A DNA stretch of 64,000 bases from Linnemannia schmuckeri. Lineage: Eukaryota > Mortierellomycota > Mortierellomycetes > Mortierellales > Mortierellaceae. The stretch is taken from assembly GCA_029449235.1 (NCBI GenBank), contig JANATG010000005.1:1736001-1800000 (forward strand), in the 5' to 3' direction. The notes beneath the pieces are model-generated. The model worked only from the letters and a program-made list of their open reading frames with translations. It was not told where the DNA came from and ran no database searches. A program made the translations under genes and the position numbers. Shown here piece after piece: positions 1-13,380 of the stretch (positions within the stretch are counted from its first letter, which is position 1; each line of letters begins with the position of its first letter).

Positions 1-3000
1 CCTTCATGACAATCTTCTCCAAGTTCTTCTGGGTGTAGTTGTTACCAGTGACGGTCAAGACACCAGCGACGACAGACCACTTCTCAACACAGACAGTGTC
101 AGTGAACTCGCGGTTGTGGGAAATAATGACAACTCCACCACCGAACTCCTTGATGGCCAAGGACAAGGCACCGAGGGAGTCACGATCCAAGTAGTTGGTG
201 GGCTCGTCCAAGACCAACAAATGGGGGTTGAGCCACATGGCGGCGGCAAGGACGACCTTGACCTTCTGTCCTCCGGAAAGACCCTTGATGCGGGAGTGGG
301 TAGCGAACTCAGCATCGAGACCGAGATCACCCAAGTGCTTCTCAACCTCAACGGCGGTCAAGGAGCGGGTCCAGGCACCAGCCTTGGCAGCCTCCTTGTC
401 GTCGAAGGCCTGGAGGACCTTCTCGAAACCCCACTCCTCGAGCTTCTCACGGGGAATCCAGGCGTTGTCCTCGTACGAGCGGCCAACGAACTGAACCTCG
501 TACTCGAAAGAGCGCTTGGCCTTGCGACGTCCGTAAAGGTCCTCGATCTGGACCTTCTCCATCTTCTCGTTAATCTCCCACTGGATGAACTTCTTCATCT
601 GGGCCTCCTCCTCGGGCGAGATCTTGCGGGTGGCCTTGTTAACCATCTCGCGATCCTCACCGTACTGGTAACGCCAGCGGATGTACTCGTTGGGGGTCTT
701 CTCCAAGTGCTGCTCGACGTGGTGGAAGGCGTGCTGGGCGACGTAGGCGACACGGACGTTGGGATGCTTGGTGACAACACCATCGGTGGGGGCGGTCTCA
801 CCGGTCAAGACCTTGATGAGGGTCGACTTTCCGGCTCCGTTGGGTCCGATGACGGCAACACGGGAGTTCAAGGAGACCTGGCAAGACATGTTCATGATGG
901 TCAACTTGGTGGAACCGGGGTAGGCGAAATCAATGTTCTGGAGCTTGACGAGAGCCTTATCCTTGGACTTGACACCATCCAAGAAACCGGGCTCGGGGAG
1001 CTTGAAGGCGATGGGAGAGGCAGACAACTCGTAGTACGAGCGACCGGCGGGGTACTGCTCGACGAACTTGGACAAGTTACCCTTGTACTTCTTGAGCTTG
1101 CGGGTCTCGTAGTGGATAATACCAGTGCAGACGGTGTCGAGGAAACCAGAGTCGTGGGAGACAATCATGGAGGTGACGTTGGTCAAGGAGTTAAGGTAGT
1201 TCTGCAACCAGGCGACGTTGGCAACATCCAAATGGTTGGTAGGCTCGTCCAACAACAAGATATCAGCGTTCATCAACATAGCACGGGCCAACTCAAGCTT
1301 CATCTTCCAACCACCGGAAAGGGAACCGACGGCCTGCTCCTGCTTCTCCTGGTCGAAACCGACAGACTCGAGCATATCAATGACAGCCTTGCGCTCGAGG
1401 TTCTTGATGTTCTCATCGTTGAAGATGAAGGTGACGACGGGGAGGTCGGCATCCTCAGCCTGCAAGTTGTGCTCGACGAAGACGGTCTTGAGTTCATCGG
1501 GCGAGGGGAAGCCCTCGAGCTGACCGGAAGCAATGGCGCGCATGAGGGTCGACTTTCCGACACCGTTGGGTCCGCAAAGACCGTAACGCTGACCACGACG
1601 GAGGTTGAGGCGGGTCTTGTTCAAGAGAATCATACCACCGTAGGCGAGGGAGAACTCGCAGTCGCAGAGAAGCTCACCCTCCTCAACATCCTCAACAGCG
1701 GCGTTGGCAAGAGCGTTCTTGGCATCGTAATCGACATAGAAAGCGTTGATCTCGTTGGCGAGAGCGGCGACCTCGGCATCGGAACCGACAGCGGCGAGGT
1801 AAGGGACGACGGAGGAAACCCAGGCGTCCTTCTCGAAGTTGCGGGAAGCGATCAACTCGGCGCAGAGGGTCGAGACGTAGGCGAGGAGGGAGGCGGAGAA
1901 GGCATCCTCCTTGACGAAGGTGGCCTTGGCCTTGAGGACCTCGAGGACCTCGGCGGCAGAGACAGTGTAGGCAATGATGACGACCTGGTCCTTGGAACCG
2001 GGCTCACCACCACCGACACGGACCAAGGTGGCACGGGCACGCTCGGCAACGGAACGGAGCTCGGGGGAGGCACCGATCTCGATCATACGATCCAAACCGG
2101 GCAAGAGCTTGGGCAAGAACTGCTGGGCGTGAGCGGGGTTCTCGACGAGCTTGCACATGTTGTCGATAATGACGGCGGTCTGACGCTGGATGGAGGGGGT
2201 ACGCTCAGCAAGACCACGGACAAGAAGGGGGCACATGATGGCGAGGGTGGGCTCCTCGACGGTGGTGACGAAGGTGGTGGCAGCGAGCTGGTGAATGCAC
2301 TCAGCAGCCTCCTCGGGACGGTTGATGCATCCGACGAGGTAAGGGATGGAGGAGATCAAATCGGGGTTACCAACGACGTTGAAGCAGTCGGTGATAGTCT
2401 TGGTGGCCTGGTCACGGACCTGTTTGTTGTGGGAGTAAAGATATGGATACGGGGGAAACGGTGGTGATTAGTATTTTGCGTATATATTGATCACGTGCAT
2501 GTTGTTTGTGTTTTGTTTTTTCCCTCTGTCGGTCTTTTTTTTGCTTTCTCTGGGGTTCCTTTTGGGTGGTGCGGGTTGAGCTGTTGTTGAATTCCTGTTG
2601 GTTCAGTTCCCTTTGATTTTTGTATGCGTCTGTGTCCTGTACAGTTGTAGTTGTGTCGTCGTACTGTCCTTGCTGTCGGTGGTTGCTGTTGCTGCTGCTT
2701 TGTTGCAAGGGTGGTTGTAGGTTTCTCAAAAATGCATGCCAGTTCAGCACAGACAGTGGCACAAACAAAAAAAATCTCCAAAGTGTTTACATACCTCGGG
2801 CTTGGAGTCCCACATGGTCTCAGAGACAATGGGGATAATGTCAGAGAGAGCAGCAGAGATTTGCTATTGTCATATTTCCAATGAGAAACAATAGAAACAG
2901 AAAAGTGAGTGAGTAAGCGATTCGCTGGGGGGAGGGGAGAGGTTTCTCTCGCTGAGGGTATTCCTGAACCAATATTAACAACAATTACAAAGCGCAGTTT

Positions 3001-3605
3001 ATCTCTCATTCTGTACCTGAGGGGCAGAGAAGGTCAAGCCGGACAAGATATCCATAGCACCGATCTTGGAGTGCCTGTTGTACGACAAGAGGAAAAAAAG
3101 GGGAGAACAAATCATGGATCGAATTAGTCAAACGTGTTCCCATTACTGTACATACTTATCGCACAACAAGAAAAAAAGGGAAAAACAAGCGGACTGAGAA
3201 TACTAACCACTTGGACTCCTTGATGGCGTGGAAGATGACGGGCAACAAGAGACGGACGGCGTAGCGGGTAGGGAGGGACATGATGGCCTTGGAGGCGACC
3301 GAGGCAGCCTCACGAACAACGACCATCTTGTCAGAGTAGAGCTCAAAGACCTTGGGCATCTGGGGGATCAAGAAGGGCTCGGCAGCCTGACCGAAAACGG
3401 TGGCAAGGGAACCGAGGGCAAGGAGGGCACCCTCGCGGTGGGGGACCGACTTCTTGTTCTCGAGGAGGGGGTTAAGGGAGTCGATGATGGCGACAGACTT
3501 GACGAGACCCTCGGCCTTGGCGAAGGCAGCCAAGGCATCGGCGGCGACCTGGCGCTGCTCGGAGTTCTCGGCCTTGATGATGGCGTCGATAAGAGGGGCA
3601 GACAT
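1..3605 (-). CDS. TEF3: Translation elongation factor 3 (EF-3), 3' end cut by the window edge
   Basis: Fungus-specific ribosome-bound ABC ATPase that helps release E-site tRNA during elongation in the cytosol. Exons 3605-3208, 3074-3017, 2863-2795 and 2419-1 join in frame at GT-AG borders and give 981 residues with no stop. The yeast protein is about 1044 residues, so roughly 60 C-terminal residues (normally Lys-rich) lie outside the window. The N-terminal third is HEAT-repeat-like. ABC domain 1 has Walker A GPNGVGKST near residue 458, signature LSGG and Walker B LLLDEPTNHLD. ABC domain 2 has GPNGAGKST near residue 700, LSGGQKVKV and LDEPTNYLD, with the chromodomain-like insertion inside it. 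The start MSAPLIDAIIKAE is the first ATG of an open frame. Exon 4 has strongly biased codon use, as expected for a highly expressed gene; the avoidance of TTA, CTA and TCA leaves a long antisense frame open. Identity is very secure. Confidence 0.96.
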
Positions 3606-5306
3606 ATTGTTGGAGGGGTATTACCAAAGGAGAGGAGAGGGGGAGAAGGTGAGGGTAAAGGAGGGTTTCAGAAAAGAATGGAAGTGTGCGGGAGTGAGTG
3701 GATGAGGTGGTAATGCCTGAGCCAACAAGTTCTGATGAGAGGGGAGGGGGGTGAAGGAGGTCGGAAGAAGAGGAACGAACCAACGGCTCAGGGGCAACGA
3801 TGCCTTTTATTCGAAGGCAAAAAAAAAAATAAAAAAATTTTCCAGCGGGCTTTTAGTGGCTTAGCTTTGTTGGGACTATCTTTTTATTTGAACTTGATGG
3901 CTGCCCTACTCTGTTGCATGTCTGTGAGGGCTAATTCTTTGGTGCATCAGAGGGAGCAAATATAGAAAAATAGTGTAAAGAGAAAAGGACCAACCACAAC
4001 CCGCAGAGAGGCGCAGATGAAGTCAACATACATCAAATGGATCAAATCACTCATGACAAAAATGGCAACAAGGCAAACAGGCCACTCCCTCTTCTCTCTT
4101 CTTCTCCCCTCTCCTCTCTCTTCAGGTACACTCCTCAAAAAAAAAAAGATAAAAAAAAAATTAAACCACGCGAAAGTGAGAGAAATCAGAAATGAGGGGT
4201 CCAAGCGTGCAGGGTGGACCAATGGGACGAGGGCATCCTATTGATACAAATGACGATTTGAACGGAACACATAACAAAACCAAACGGCAAAGCCAATGGG
4301 CCACGTTTTTTTTTTCTTTTTTTTTTATCTTTTGTCTTGTTTATCCATCTCCATTATCCCGCTAGAAATAGGGGCTAGGGTTGTGGGTCGTCATCGATGT
4401 CTGTTCTCGGAATGACTCTCATTGGTCTCATTGATCGAGGCACTGTACGGAAAAGAAGAAGCGATAGAAAATAAATGCCTTCTATCTGGAATAAAAAAAG
4501 TGCTAACATATTCAAAGTACTCCATTTAGAGTATCTCTTCCCTACACTTCATGGTCGTCCTCGGGACTTGGAACTTGGAACCTGCTGCTGCTGCGGGTTG
4601 ACTGGAAAACCTGGGCAATGAACGGTCATTGGAAGCGCAAAAAACCTCACATCTTAAAAAAAAAAAAAGACCGCTGGGCAAAGTCATCCTCCAGTCAATT
4701 TGCGAGAAAGATGAAAAAAAGGTTTTGGTTTCAGACAACATTGTCTTTGAACAACCACGAGCAACTTATTGTACCCACCCATCTGTATATGTTGGACGAG
4801 TATTAAAAGTGTTGGTCCATGCTCTATTCCTGACCCCGCTCCAACACCAACCCTTGTCAGTCCTTTTTGGTCGTTGTTCCAACCGGAGCAGAAGAGAAAG
4901 AAGACAAAAAAAAAACTTTTCGTCCCTTTTTTTATCTTTTGAACCTCCGAAATCAACCCGAGAGGTCCGAGAGTCCAAAGTTCATCCATGGTCCAAGCCT
5001 TTCTTGTGTTTAGTAATTACGTTAGTTTTTTATTCATAAGTCATTGTTTTTTGGAAGTAGAGACAAAAAACCAGCAGCGAAAAGGCCGTTGCTGGTCTCT
5101 TCGAATAGAAGGAATAGAAGATAGAAATAAGAATAGAAAAGAAGAATGTTGAAAGAAGTAATTATAATTTTGGTGTTGTTGTTGTGATGGTGGTTGATCC
5201 AAAAAAAGTGAACATGCCTTCGCCTTTTTTTCAAGTATGTATAGAGGGGGTGAGAAAAATATGCCGGGGAATGCCGAATGAAAAGGAAATGCAAAAACAG
5301 CTCATC
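3606..5306. other. Intergenic: EF-3 promoter side and myosin 3' side
   Basis: No supportable gene. The part nearest 3605 should carry the EF-3 promoter and leader (reading leftwards). The rest is AT-rich with homopolymer A and T runs (for example 4136-4160 and 4307-4327). Open frames here are short and low in complexity. Confidence 0.6.
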
Positions 5307-8300
5307 TTAGACGACGACGAGGTGCATCAAAGACTTGAGTCGGCTGAGGTTGACCAGCCAGCCAGGGAGGTACCTCTCACCCTCAAGATCAACATCGCGA
5401 ATCTCGGGTGTCTCGAACGATCCCGCATCCTCGAGCGAGATGGCATCCAACATCAGCGTGTCGTTCTTCTCGTTTGCCGCCACCCGCATCGCAATCGCCT
5501 TGATCAGATCCGGGCTCACGGGCACCTCGTAATCGGCAATCTGATAGTTCTGGACCAGCTTCTGCACCTGTGTCGGCGTCAGCATCCAGCAGACATCGTA
5601 GATAATCTCGATATCGTTGTGCGACGCCTTCTTGAGCTGCAGCAGCTTGGTCGCTTGCATCAGATGCTCCAGCTGCAGCGTTCCCTCCGGCAACTCGTGT
5701 CCCTTACACCACTCCTCAATCCGCGTAATGTTGTACTGGATCTGCATCGCTCGCTTCCAGGTACAGAAGTTGCGGCGCATCAGCAGGTCGTTGAAACCAG
5801 TGACACCGACCATCTTGAGCAACTCAGTCATGACCTGGCGGACAACGGAGTGCTCGACATAGTAGCAGCTCATGGCCTTCCAGATCTTGTTGAACAACAT
5901 CAGGAGATCGTCCATGCTGAAGGTGGGGCCGGATCCGATCAACTTGTTGAAGAAGCGTCCAGAGTCATTGGTGATGAATCCAGGAAGGGCCTGACTCTCG
6001 ATAATGGCAGGGATGATCATTTTGTTAAGCTGCTTCTTGAGCGACTTCATCCAGACGTGGAAGATGTTGTACTCGAGACACTCGAGTTCATACTTGACCG
6101 TCGACACCAACTGCTCATACTCGCTCCACAAGTGTTCGTTGTTCCTCGCGGCGTACTCCTCTCGGGTAATCTCCTGCTCGCTGATGCAAATCATCGACAA
6201 CAACTCGTGGACGTTTGACAACCAGTATGCACAGGGGATAATCGTGTCGTCGCCAGAGATGGCCATCGACTGCTGCTGAATAGCCTGCATGACATTGATC
6301 ATCAACCGCTCAGACTCCTTGACATAGCCGTACTTCCACATCTGGGTCGTCAGCATGCCAATAAGGTGGGCCGGGAACATGACTTCCTTGACCATGGGGA
6401 GGTTCGACAGACTGGGCGAAGGAATCTTGATGTTCTTAATTAATCCTTGCAACACCTCTTCCTGCAAGCCCTCTTCGTCCTCCAAGATGTGCATAATCTC
6501 GACCTCGGGCTGCTCGACTAGACTATGGATGCTTGGACGGGCACGAGCAACACGGCGGGCCCAATCGTCACTCGACATGGTCTTGTTGTTGCGACTGTGG
6601 TTGTCGAGGTTATCAAAGACACTGTTGGTGGTCTTTTGGGGCTTGAAGATGGCAATATTCTCGAGATTGGCAATGTCTGGCGTGCTGTTGCTACGGTTAC
6701 GAATGGCCTTGGGGGCAGAGGCCTTGACGTTGTGATGCGGGATAGGGACGGAGGGGGGCAGGGCAACAACCTTGTGGGGCAACATGTCCTTGGTGACGTT
6801 GCTGTTGCCAAAGGAGTAGGCGCTCTCGTACTTGTCGAAGGTGTGGTTATTGATGGCATTGACGCTGTGAGTAGGCGGCATGGTGGACGAGTTGCTGGTA
6901 GGGGGCGACATGGCCTTGCCAGTGACAGGAAAGCTAGAGGTATCCCTTCCAGTGGCCTTAGACAGTTGGGCGAGCTGCTCCTTGACGTACTGGTTCTCGC
7001 GTCGGAGGGCTGTCACCGTTTCCGAGTCCTCGGGCTTGACCTTGGCCGCGGCGGCGAGCTTGTGGATCTCCTCCTTGCTCTTGGCCAGTGAATCCGTGAG
7101 CTTGTGGATCTCCTGGTCTAGCGACCGGACCTTCTCGATCGCTTCGTTATATTTGGATTGTAATTCGACATTCGCTGCTTTCAAAGTCTCGAACTCGGCC
7201 TTGGGTACAGTCGGGTTCTCGGCAGCATGTGCAATCTCCCTCGACTTGGATTGTTGTGATGATTCGAATCGTTCTCTCCATAATCGGACTTGGCTTTCGA
7301 GGCTCGCCACTTGGGAGTCGAAAGATTTGTTCTGCTGATGCGCCAAGTCCAAAGCTCGCGTCAGCTCCACCACTTTTCCCTCCAGGCGGTAAGAGACTTC
7401 CTTGAGGTGGTTTACAGACCGAGCCTCGGCCTTGAGGGATGCCAGCTCTTTGCGAGCCTTGTTGCGGCGGATACAGGATTGGATGAGCACGATCGCCTTG
7501 AGCTCCTTCTTGTGCTGGCGACGGGCCTGGACACCACGCCAGATCTGCTGGATCTTGGTCGCTCCGTTGGTCTGGCGCATGTTCTGGAAGGCAGCGCGGG
7601 CCTGCTTGGCACGGACTGCGCACTGGACACGGAGGACATGGTTGCGGGCGTCGACGTACTTCTTGCGCTGGACATAACCGCGCATGAAGGTCTGGAGAAG
7701 AACCGCGGAACGATCCTCGCGAATCGCGCGGGCGGCCTTTTGGGCAATAAGCTTGCGGGTAAGGCACTGCAGCTTGATGGCGGCACGGCGGACAATCTGG
7801 TAGCGCTTCTGGCAAACGAAGCGACGCATGTTCTTCTGGATCAAAGTTGCGTACATGTTCAGCTTGCTAGTGCGGAGGTTCTCCATGTAGGCGAGCAGAC
7901 CGGCCCGGAAGAAGATCTTGGTCAGACCAACTTGGTACTTGTCTGGCTCTGTAATGGTGGCCTCAAGAATGGCAGAACACATCTTTTGGGTATCGAAACC
8001 CCATTGGGACGAGTTGACCAGCATGTAGTAACGCTCGACAAACTCGGGGAAGGACCAGCGGGATGGGTAACCGGCACAACTGATGCGAATCGTCTCCAAA
8101 ACACCACAGGCACGAAGCTGACCGAGGACCATGGGGGCATCAAAGACCCAAGGCTGTTTGGCTTCGTTGGGCTTGAGACAGCGAATATAGTGGACATTGG
8201 TCGAGTTGATGGTGTCCATGAGCTGGATCAGAGATCCCTTGAAGATAGATCCGAGCGTGGGTTTCCTGTTGATCACACTCTTGCGCTTGTCCTCGCTCAA

Positions 8301-10822
8301 CTATTTTGTCACGTCAATAATGGACATGTATGCATGTTAGCAAAGTTTGTGCATAAGAATAAAGGACGTAAATTAATAACCATAAAGAGAAAAGACCTAC
8401 ACTGCCACCGGCTCCGAGGGTTGCGCTAGTCATCAAGACCTCCTCCAAGAACTCGTTGTCAGAGTTCTTGATCAAGTTCAACAACTCGTCAGGCAGGGTA
8501 TCACGGTTCTTTTCCAAGAATCCCTCGCACTCGTACGTGACATCGTGAGCATAGTGGGAGATGGTAAAGGCCGAGTTGGAGAAACGGGGCTTGGTGAACC
8601 ACTTCTTGTGCTTCTCGGTGCCGAGCTGAGTGAACAGCTTGTTGCACCAACCTTGGTCGGATCCGGAAGGCATGCGGGACTCCTCGTCCAGAAGCGAAAG
8701 GACACCGAGCTTGCCTTCAATCATCTCGATACAAGGCTGGTTGTCGCTGAACTCGATGAACTTCCAGTCGATCTTTTCGCGAACGTATTCCTCCTGCTCC
8801 AGCTTGAAGACGTGCTGGTTGAACTCTTGCTGCAACTTCTCATTGGCGTAGTTGATGCAGAACTGTTCAAACGAGTTCTTCTTGAAGTGCTCGAAACCGT
8901 AGATATCGAGGACACCGATGAAGGAGTGGATCTTGCTAGCGATAGCTTCGCTGGAAAGACTGGCGTTGATGTTGTTGACGAGCCAGTCGAAGAGGGACGA
9001 GTAGATGTACTTGGCCACAGAGTCACGCACCACCAAACTCTGGTCGGGCTTGAGGTTCGAGACAATCTTTTCCGAACGAGTCGTAATCTGCTTCTTAACG
9101 AGCCACTTCTTGAATTCTGACGCTGGAACACCGAGCACCTTGGAAGCAATGATCAACGAGGGGTCGTCGTCCGAGATGACAGAGTCCATCCGTCCGGTGA
9201 CTTGAATGTTTCCGATGTGCAAGAGCGCTGCCAAGAGTCGGAAGATGTACCATTGTACCTGGACAGAGATACCGATGGTGGAGAGGGAACGCTGAGTGAT
9301 CTCGAACTCGGCTGCATCGTCGACACCATTGATGGTCTGGACACCACCCTGTTTGAGATAGTGGAACTGTTGGATGGACTGTAGGTCGAGCTCCTTCTTT
9401 TCTGATGGTGGGGCACCGGCGACGAGTTGGTAAAAGATGTGGTAGTTACGCTCCAGCTCGGGCTGGTATACAAGACGAGAGCGCTCCAAGAGGTACGTCC
9501 TAATTTTTGCACCAATAATGTTGCGTTCTTTGTCAAACTGAATCTCTGTGAACTTTCCGAAGCGGGAAGAGTTATCGTTACGGGTCGTTTTGGCGTTACC
9601 GAAGGCTTCCATAATGGGGTTGGTTGCCAGAATCTGCTCTTCTGTTTCGCTCATACCGGCCTTAGTAGAGTTTTCGCTTGATTCGCTGTCGTCTGCAGTG
9701 GCGAAGTAGCGCATGATGAACTTTGCACTGACGGTTTTACCAGCACCGGATTCTCCGGAGACGACGATGGTCTGGTTCTTTTCGTCGCGGATCATGCAGC
9801 GATAGGCATCTTCGGCGATGGCGAAGAGATGTGGTTCAAGTTCACCACGTCTTCGGCCTGAGTAGGCCTGAATGATGTCTTGGCTGTAGAGATTGACGCG
9901 GGCGAAGGGGTTGGCGGCGATAAGGACGATTCCGGAGTATGTGTAGATATTGCAGTGGGAGTAACGCGTCTTGATATTGCTGAGGACTGTTTGTAAATAG
10001 GCGGAGTTCAGAGAGAGAGAGAAAGAGAGAAGTGATTGATGGTTTCAGTAAAACGGTGTGTAACTGATTGTTTCACCTTATTTCTTTCATCAATTGTGAT
10101 GGATCATCGTTTTACCTGCGGGCTCGTTAAGGTAGGAGAGGTTGGTGAGATCCTCGGTGCCCTCGAGGAGAGGCGGGTTGCGCATCGGAGGCAGGTTGCC
10201 ATCGTTGGTCTCTTTGATCTTGGCTACCGTCGACGAAAAGACGTGGTCCTATTATAATACGAGTGTAAGATATTAAATAACAACCACGTTTTGTTTGTTA
10301 ATACAGTTGTTGATAAAATAAAAAAAATAAAAAGTGCTCATCGCCACTTCTCTTTTCAAATTTAAATCAAACGAAACTAGGCAACCATGTTTGCAAACAC
10401 AATTGAGGAAGACAAAGGTCCCCATCGCCACTACTCTTTTCTTTCGTGGGTCACCTGTGGACCAAGAAAAGGAGAAAAGTGGCTAGGCCTTTTTGTTCAT
10501 TTTTCACCGTGGACGACAAAATAAATGGGTCCTGATTTTACTATATTGCACAATCCAGTGTTGATGTGGTTGTTCGCCTTTTCTTTTCATTTTGTGCACC
10601 GCCTGCACACAGCACTAACAAAAAGAGATGCAGATAGGGAACAATAAAAGAAAAAGATGCAAAAGACAAGAGAAATCATACCTTTCCATTATCGTCCACA
10701 AAGGTTAAGGTGACTTTCCCATCGGCAGCAACATCTTTTGTCGATAGCGTCGCACTGATCCAGCCCTCTTTCTCATCTGTGAACCAGCACTGTGTGCCTT
10801 TGACATATGTATCCAGTGACAT
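5307..10822 (-). CDS. MYO2: Class V myosin heavy chain
   Basis: Actin-based motor that carries vesicles and organelles toward growing tips. Exons 10822-10682, 10248-10116, 9986-8401 and 8300-5307 join in frame to 1617 residues (yeast Myo2 is 1574). The order is: N-terminal SH3-like segment (start MSLDTYVKGTQCWF); motor domain with P-loop GESGAGKT at 169-176 and the actin-binding RCLKPNE region; about six IQ motifs near 768-915 for light chains and calmodulin; a short coiled coil; a low-complexity linker; and a C-terminal DIL cargo-binding domain. The conserved NPPLLEGTEDLTNLSYLNEP segment spans the exon 2/3 junction and confirms the splice choice. The large last exon carries the end of the motor, the neck, the coil and the DIL. 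Long plus-strand frames over the gene are antisense shadows. Paralogous class V myosins exist in some fungi, so the MYO2 symbol means the family rather than proven orthology. Confidence 0.95.
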
Positions 10823-13380
10823 GGCACAAATATATAAAGAGTGAGGAAGGGGGAGAAGAAAAAGGAATAAGGATAAGGTGTGAAAAGGTGTAAAAATAGT
10901 AAAAAGGGTGAAATATATGTAATGGTATATAACAAAAAGGTAAGAAGAAAGAAGCAAGAGAAAAAGAAATGGGAAGGGTATTTAGAGTCTGCCTTTTGTC
11001 TTCACTTGGGCCACGAGAAGAACTCTCAAGGGGAGGGGGCAAGTGAAAGAGTGTAAGTGAGGGGTATGAGGAAGGGGTGAGGAGAAAGAAGAACGGAAAG
11101 AGGGAAGTGAGGACGTGAGCTACTGCCTCTCTCCTGGTTAACGATTCGAAGAGAATAAAAAGGCCTCGCTTGGTTGTTGTTGTTGGCGATAAACCAGGGC
11201 TTGTTTCGCTCGAGCGAGGGCGCAGCTGGATGGTGTAAAAAAGAGTCTGCCCTTTGGGGACCCAGCCGGGTGGGGGGGGGAGGGGGTATCGCGCGGGAAA
11301 AAAAAGGTTTGTTCGATGGCAACAAGTGGCTGCAGGCTGTTGGTGATAAATGCGAGTCTCTTCTTAGGCAGGGCTGCAGATAAACTTCCAGGCAAGGTAT
11401 GTGGCAGAGGGAACGAGAGAGAGAGATGAATTGAGAGGACCAGTAGTGAGGTGGGAGACAGAATTGGAGCTGAGAAGAGGAAGTGTGAGCAATACTAAGC
11501 GTGGGCACACACAAACAAAAAAAAAAGAATAAGAGAGAAAGGGAGAAGGGAAGGGAGAGAAGGAAGGGAGGACGAGGGGTGGTGAGAAAGGGAGGAGGAG
11601 GAGGAAAGGAGGAAAGGATGAGGGTCGGTGGAGAAGGGGAGAGAAAAAGAGAAGAGAAAAAGAGAAGAAAGAAAAAAAAAAACAGGAGAGAGGAGATAAA
11701 AAAAGGCGGACGATGATGGAGATGAAATAGGCCGTCAGGGGGGGGGGGCTGCGATAGGGTGAGTGGTGGGGGCAGTGAGGGGGACACGAACTGAGACTGA
11801 GTTGGATGTGTTGTATGTACGGTGCTCTGTGTGCGTGTGAGAGAGATTTGGACAACAACAATAGAGCTAGCATTAGCATAACAATAGCCAGAAAAAAGGA
11901 GGCAAGACATACGCACACAGTTACTTGCAGGAAAAATGCGCATCGAACTCGAGCCGAAGGATGGAAGGCAGGAAGAGAGAAGGGAGCGTCAAAGGCAGGA
12001 TACTCAGAGATGAAGAGTGAAGTGGAGTGTAGCATGCGCCTATTCCCATTACTATCCAATTGGTTTTATCTGCATTCATCATCATCTCCTCGAATACCTA
12101 TGGACAATTGGACACAGAAAAAGAACCCGATGCTGACTGACAACAGAAGACAGAGGACAAAAGACAAAGAAAGACGAAGTAGGGTGATGTTAGGGTGTCT
12201 TTATGGCAGAGAGACAAGGATGCGATGGAACCCTCTTCTCCCTCTTGCTTGTCTTTTCTTGCTGTGAGGGACATGCTGACGAAGATCGTATCCTTAGCCA
12301 AAAACCACTTTCTTTTTTCTCTTTTTCTCATGCTGTCTCTGTTGCCTTCTTCCGTTATCGGTCTATCGGGGGTACATCTTCCTCACTCTGGCCCTCCCTT
12401 GGGCTCTCGCTTGCTGTGTCGGTGTAGGTGACAATGGTACTTGTCGGTATGATGTCGACGTCAACTTGGACTGGGTTCTACTGATGCAAGTACAAAAACA
12501 GTTCAAAATGAGCCCCAGAAAAATATACCGCACACAACATGGGATAGTACGGTGTGGCATGGGTGGGCGGTGTTTATTTATTTGAATCGCCTAACATCCC
12601 TTGCGTATTACTCTAATCAAGAAGGAAAGAAAGCCTTGACACTGTTTACTGGAGATAAACTGGAATAGCCTACCCTTCTTTCTTTGACTACTGTCTTTCT
12701 TTGTTCTTTAATGAGTAAACATGGCCCTCTCAGTCTTTAACACGCATGTATTTTTTTTTTTTTTTTTGGCAAACACCGCCTTCTCGTTCGATTTTTGTTT
12801 ATGTAGGAATCGGAATAAGTCTGGACATGTTCTTTTGACCTTCCTCTTCGCCTTCATTCGCGGCATTGCATTGCCTTCCCAAAAAATACAGCGCCTCGGA
12901 ATACTCCATGCGGTGGTTGCTATCCTTGACAAACTGCATCATTTGAACAACGAAACGATCCCTCTACAGAGATTTACAGAGATTTCAGTTATCTACAGCA
13001 ACGATCACCCACGCGCCTTTTGCTTCGTTTTTGTTGTCGAGAGGTGGTTCGTTTCGTTCCACTCTGTTCGCTTCGAACATTCGTTCGTTTGTTCGTGATA
13101 CTCAGTTCTGCACCAGAACAAAGTTTCATTGTCAAGCTGTGCGTGTGCGTGTGCGCGTGTTCGTGTTCGTGTGGATCCATATTTGTAATAGCGCACATAC
13201 CATTCTTTGGCCCGACCATTCGTGACAAGTCGCGCGTAGTTCTTCCTTGGAGGGAGCAATGACGACGACAGAAGTCAAACTGGAAGAGTTACTGCACACG
13301 CGCAAATTTTATTCCATGAAAAACAAGAAAAACAAAGATATGAAGAAAAGTGAAAAAAGAAAGTAAATGAGGTAGGTAGC
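10823..13380. other. Long gene-poor interval upstream of the myosin
   Basis: Read on the minus strand this is strongly pyrimidine-rich (11040-11760 in particular), typical of long fungal leaders and promoters, and probably belongs to the myosin gene. There is a G run near 11271-11286, a T run at 12750-12768 and a GT-rich stretch near 13141-13170. The translated frames are low-complexity and unsupported. I see no RNA gene. Confidence 0.5.

Noticed and set aside
116..2467. 783-codon open frame on the plus strand across EF-3
   Set aside because: It is in exact codon register with the EF-3 coding strand. It stays open because EF-3 avoids TTA, CTA and TCA codons. The antisense protein is Gly/Leu/Val/Asp-rich with no recognisable domain.
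5184..8429. Plus-strand frames of 344 and 379 codons over the myosin gene
   Set aside because: Antisense shadows in register with the myosin last exon. They contain no family motif and no separate promoter or splice evidence.
11026..12059. Long minus-strand frames (305 and 231 codons) upstream of the myosin
   Set aside because: Almost pure Ser/Pro/Phe/Leu from pyrimidine-rich DNA. This is typical leader or promoter composition, not protein.
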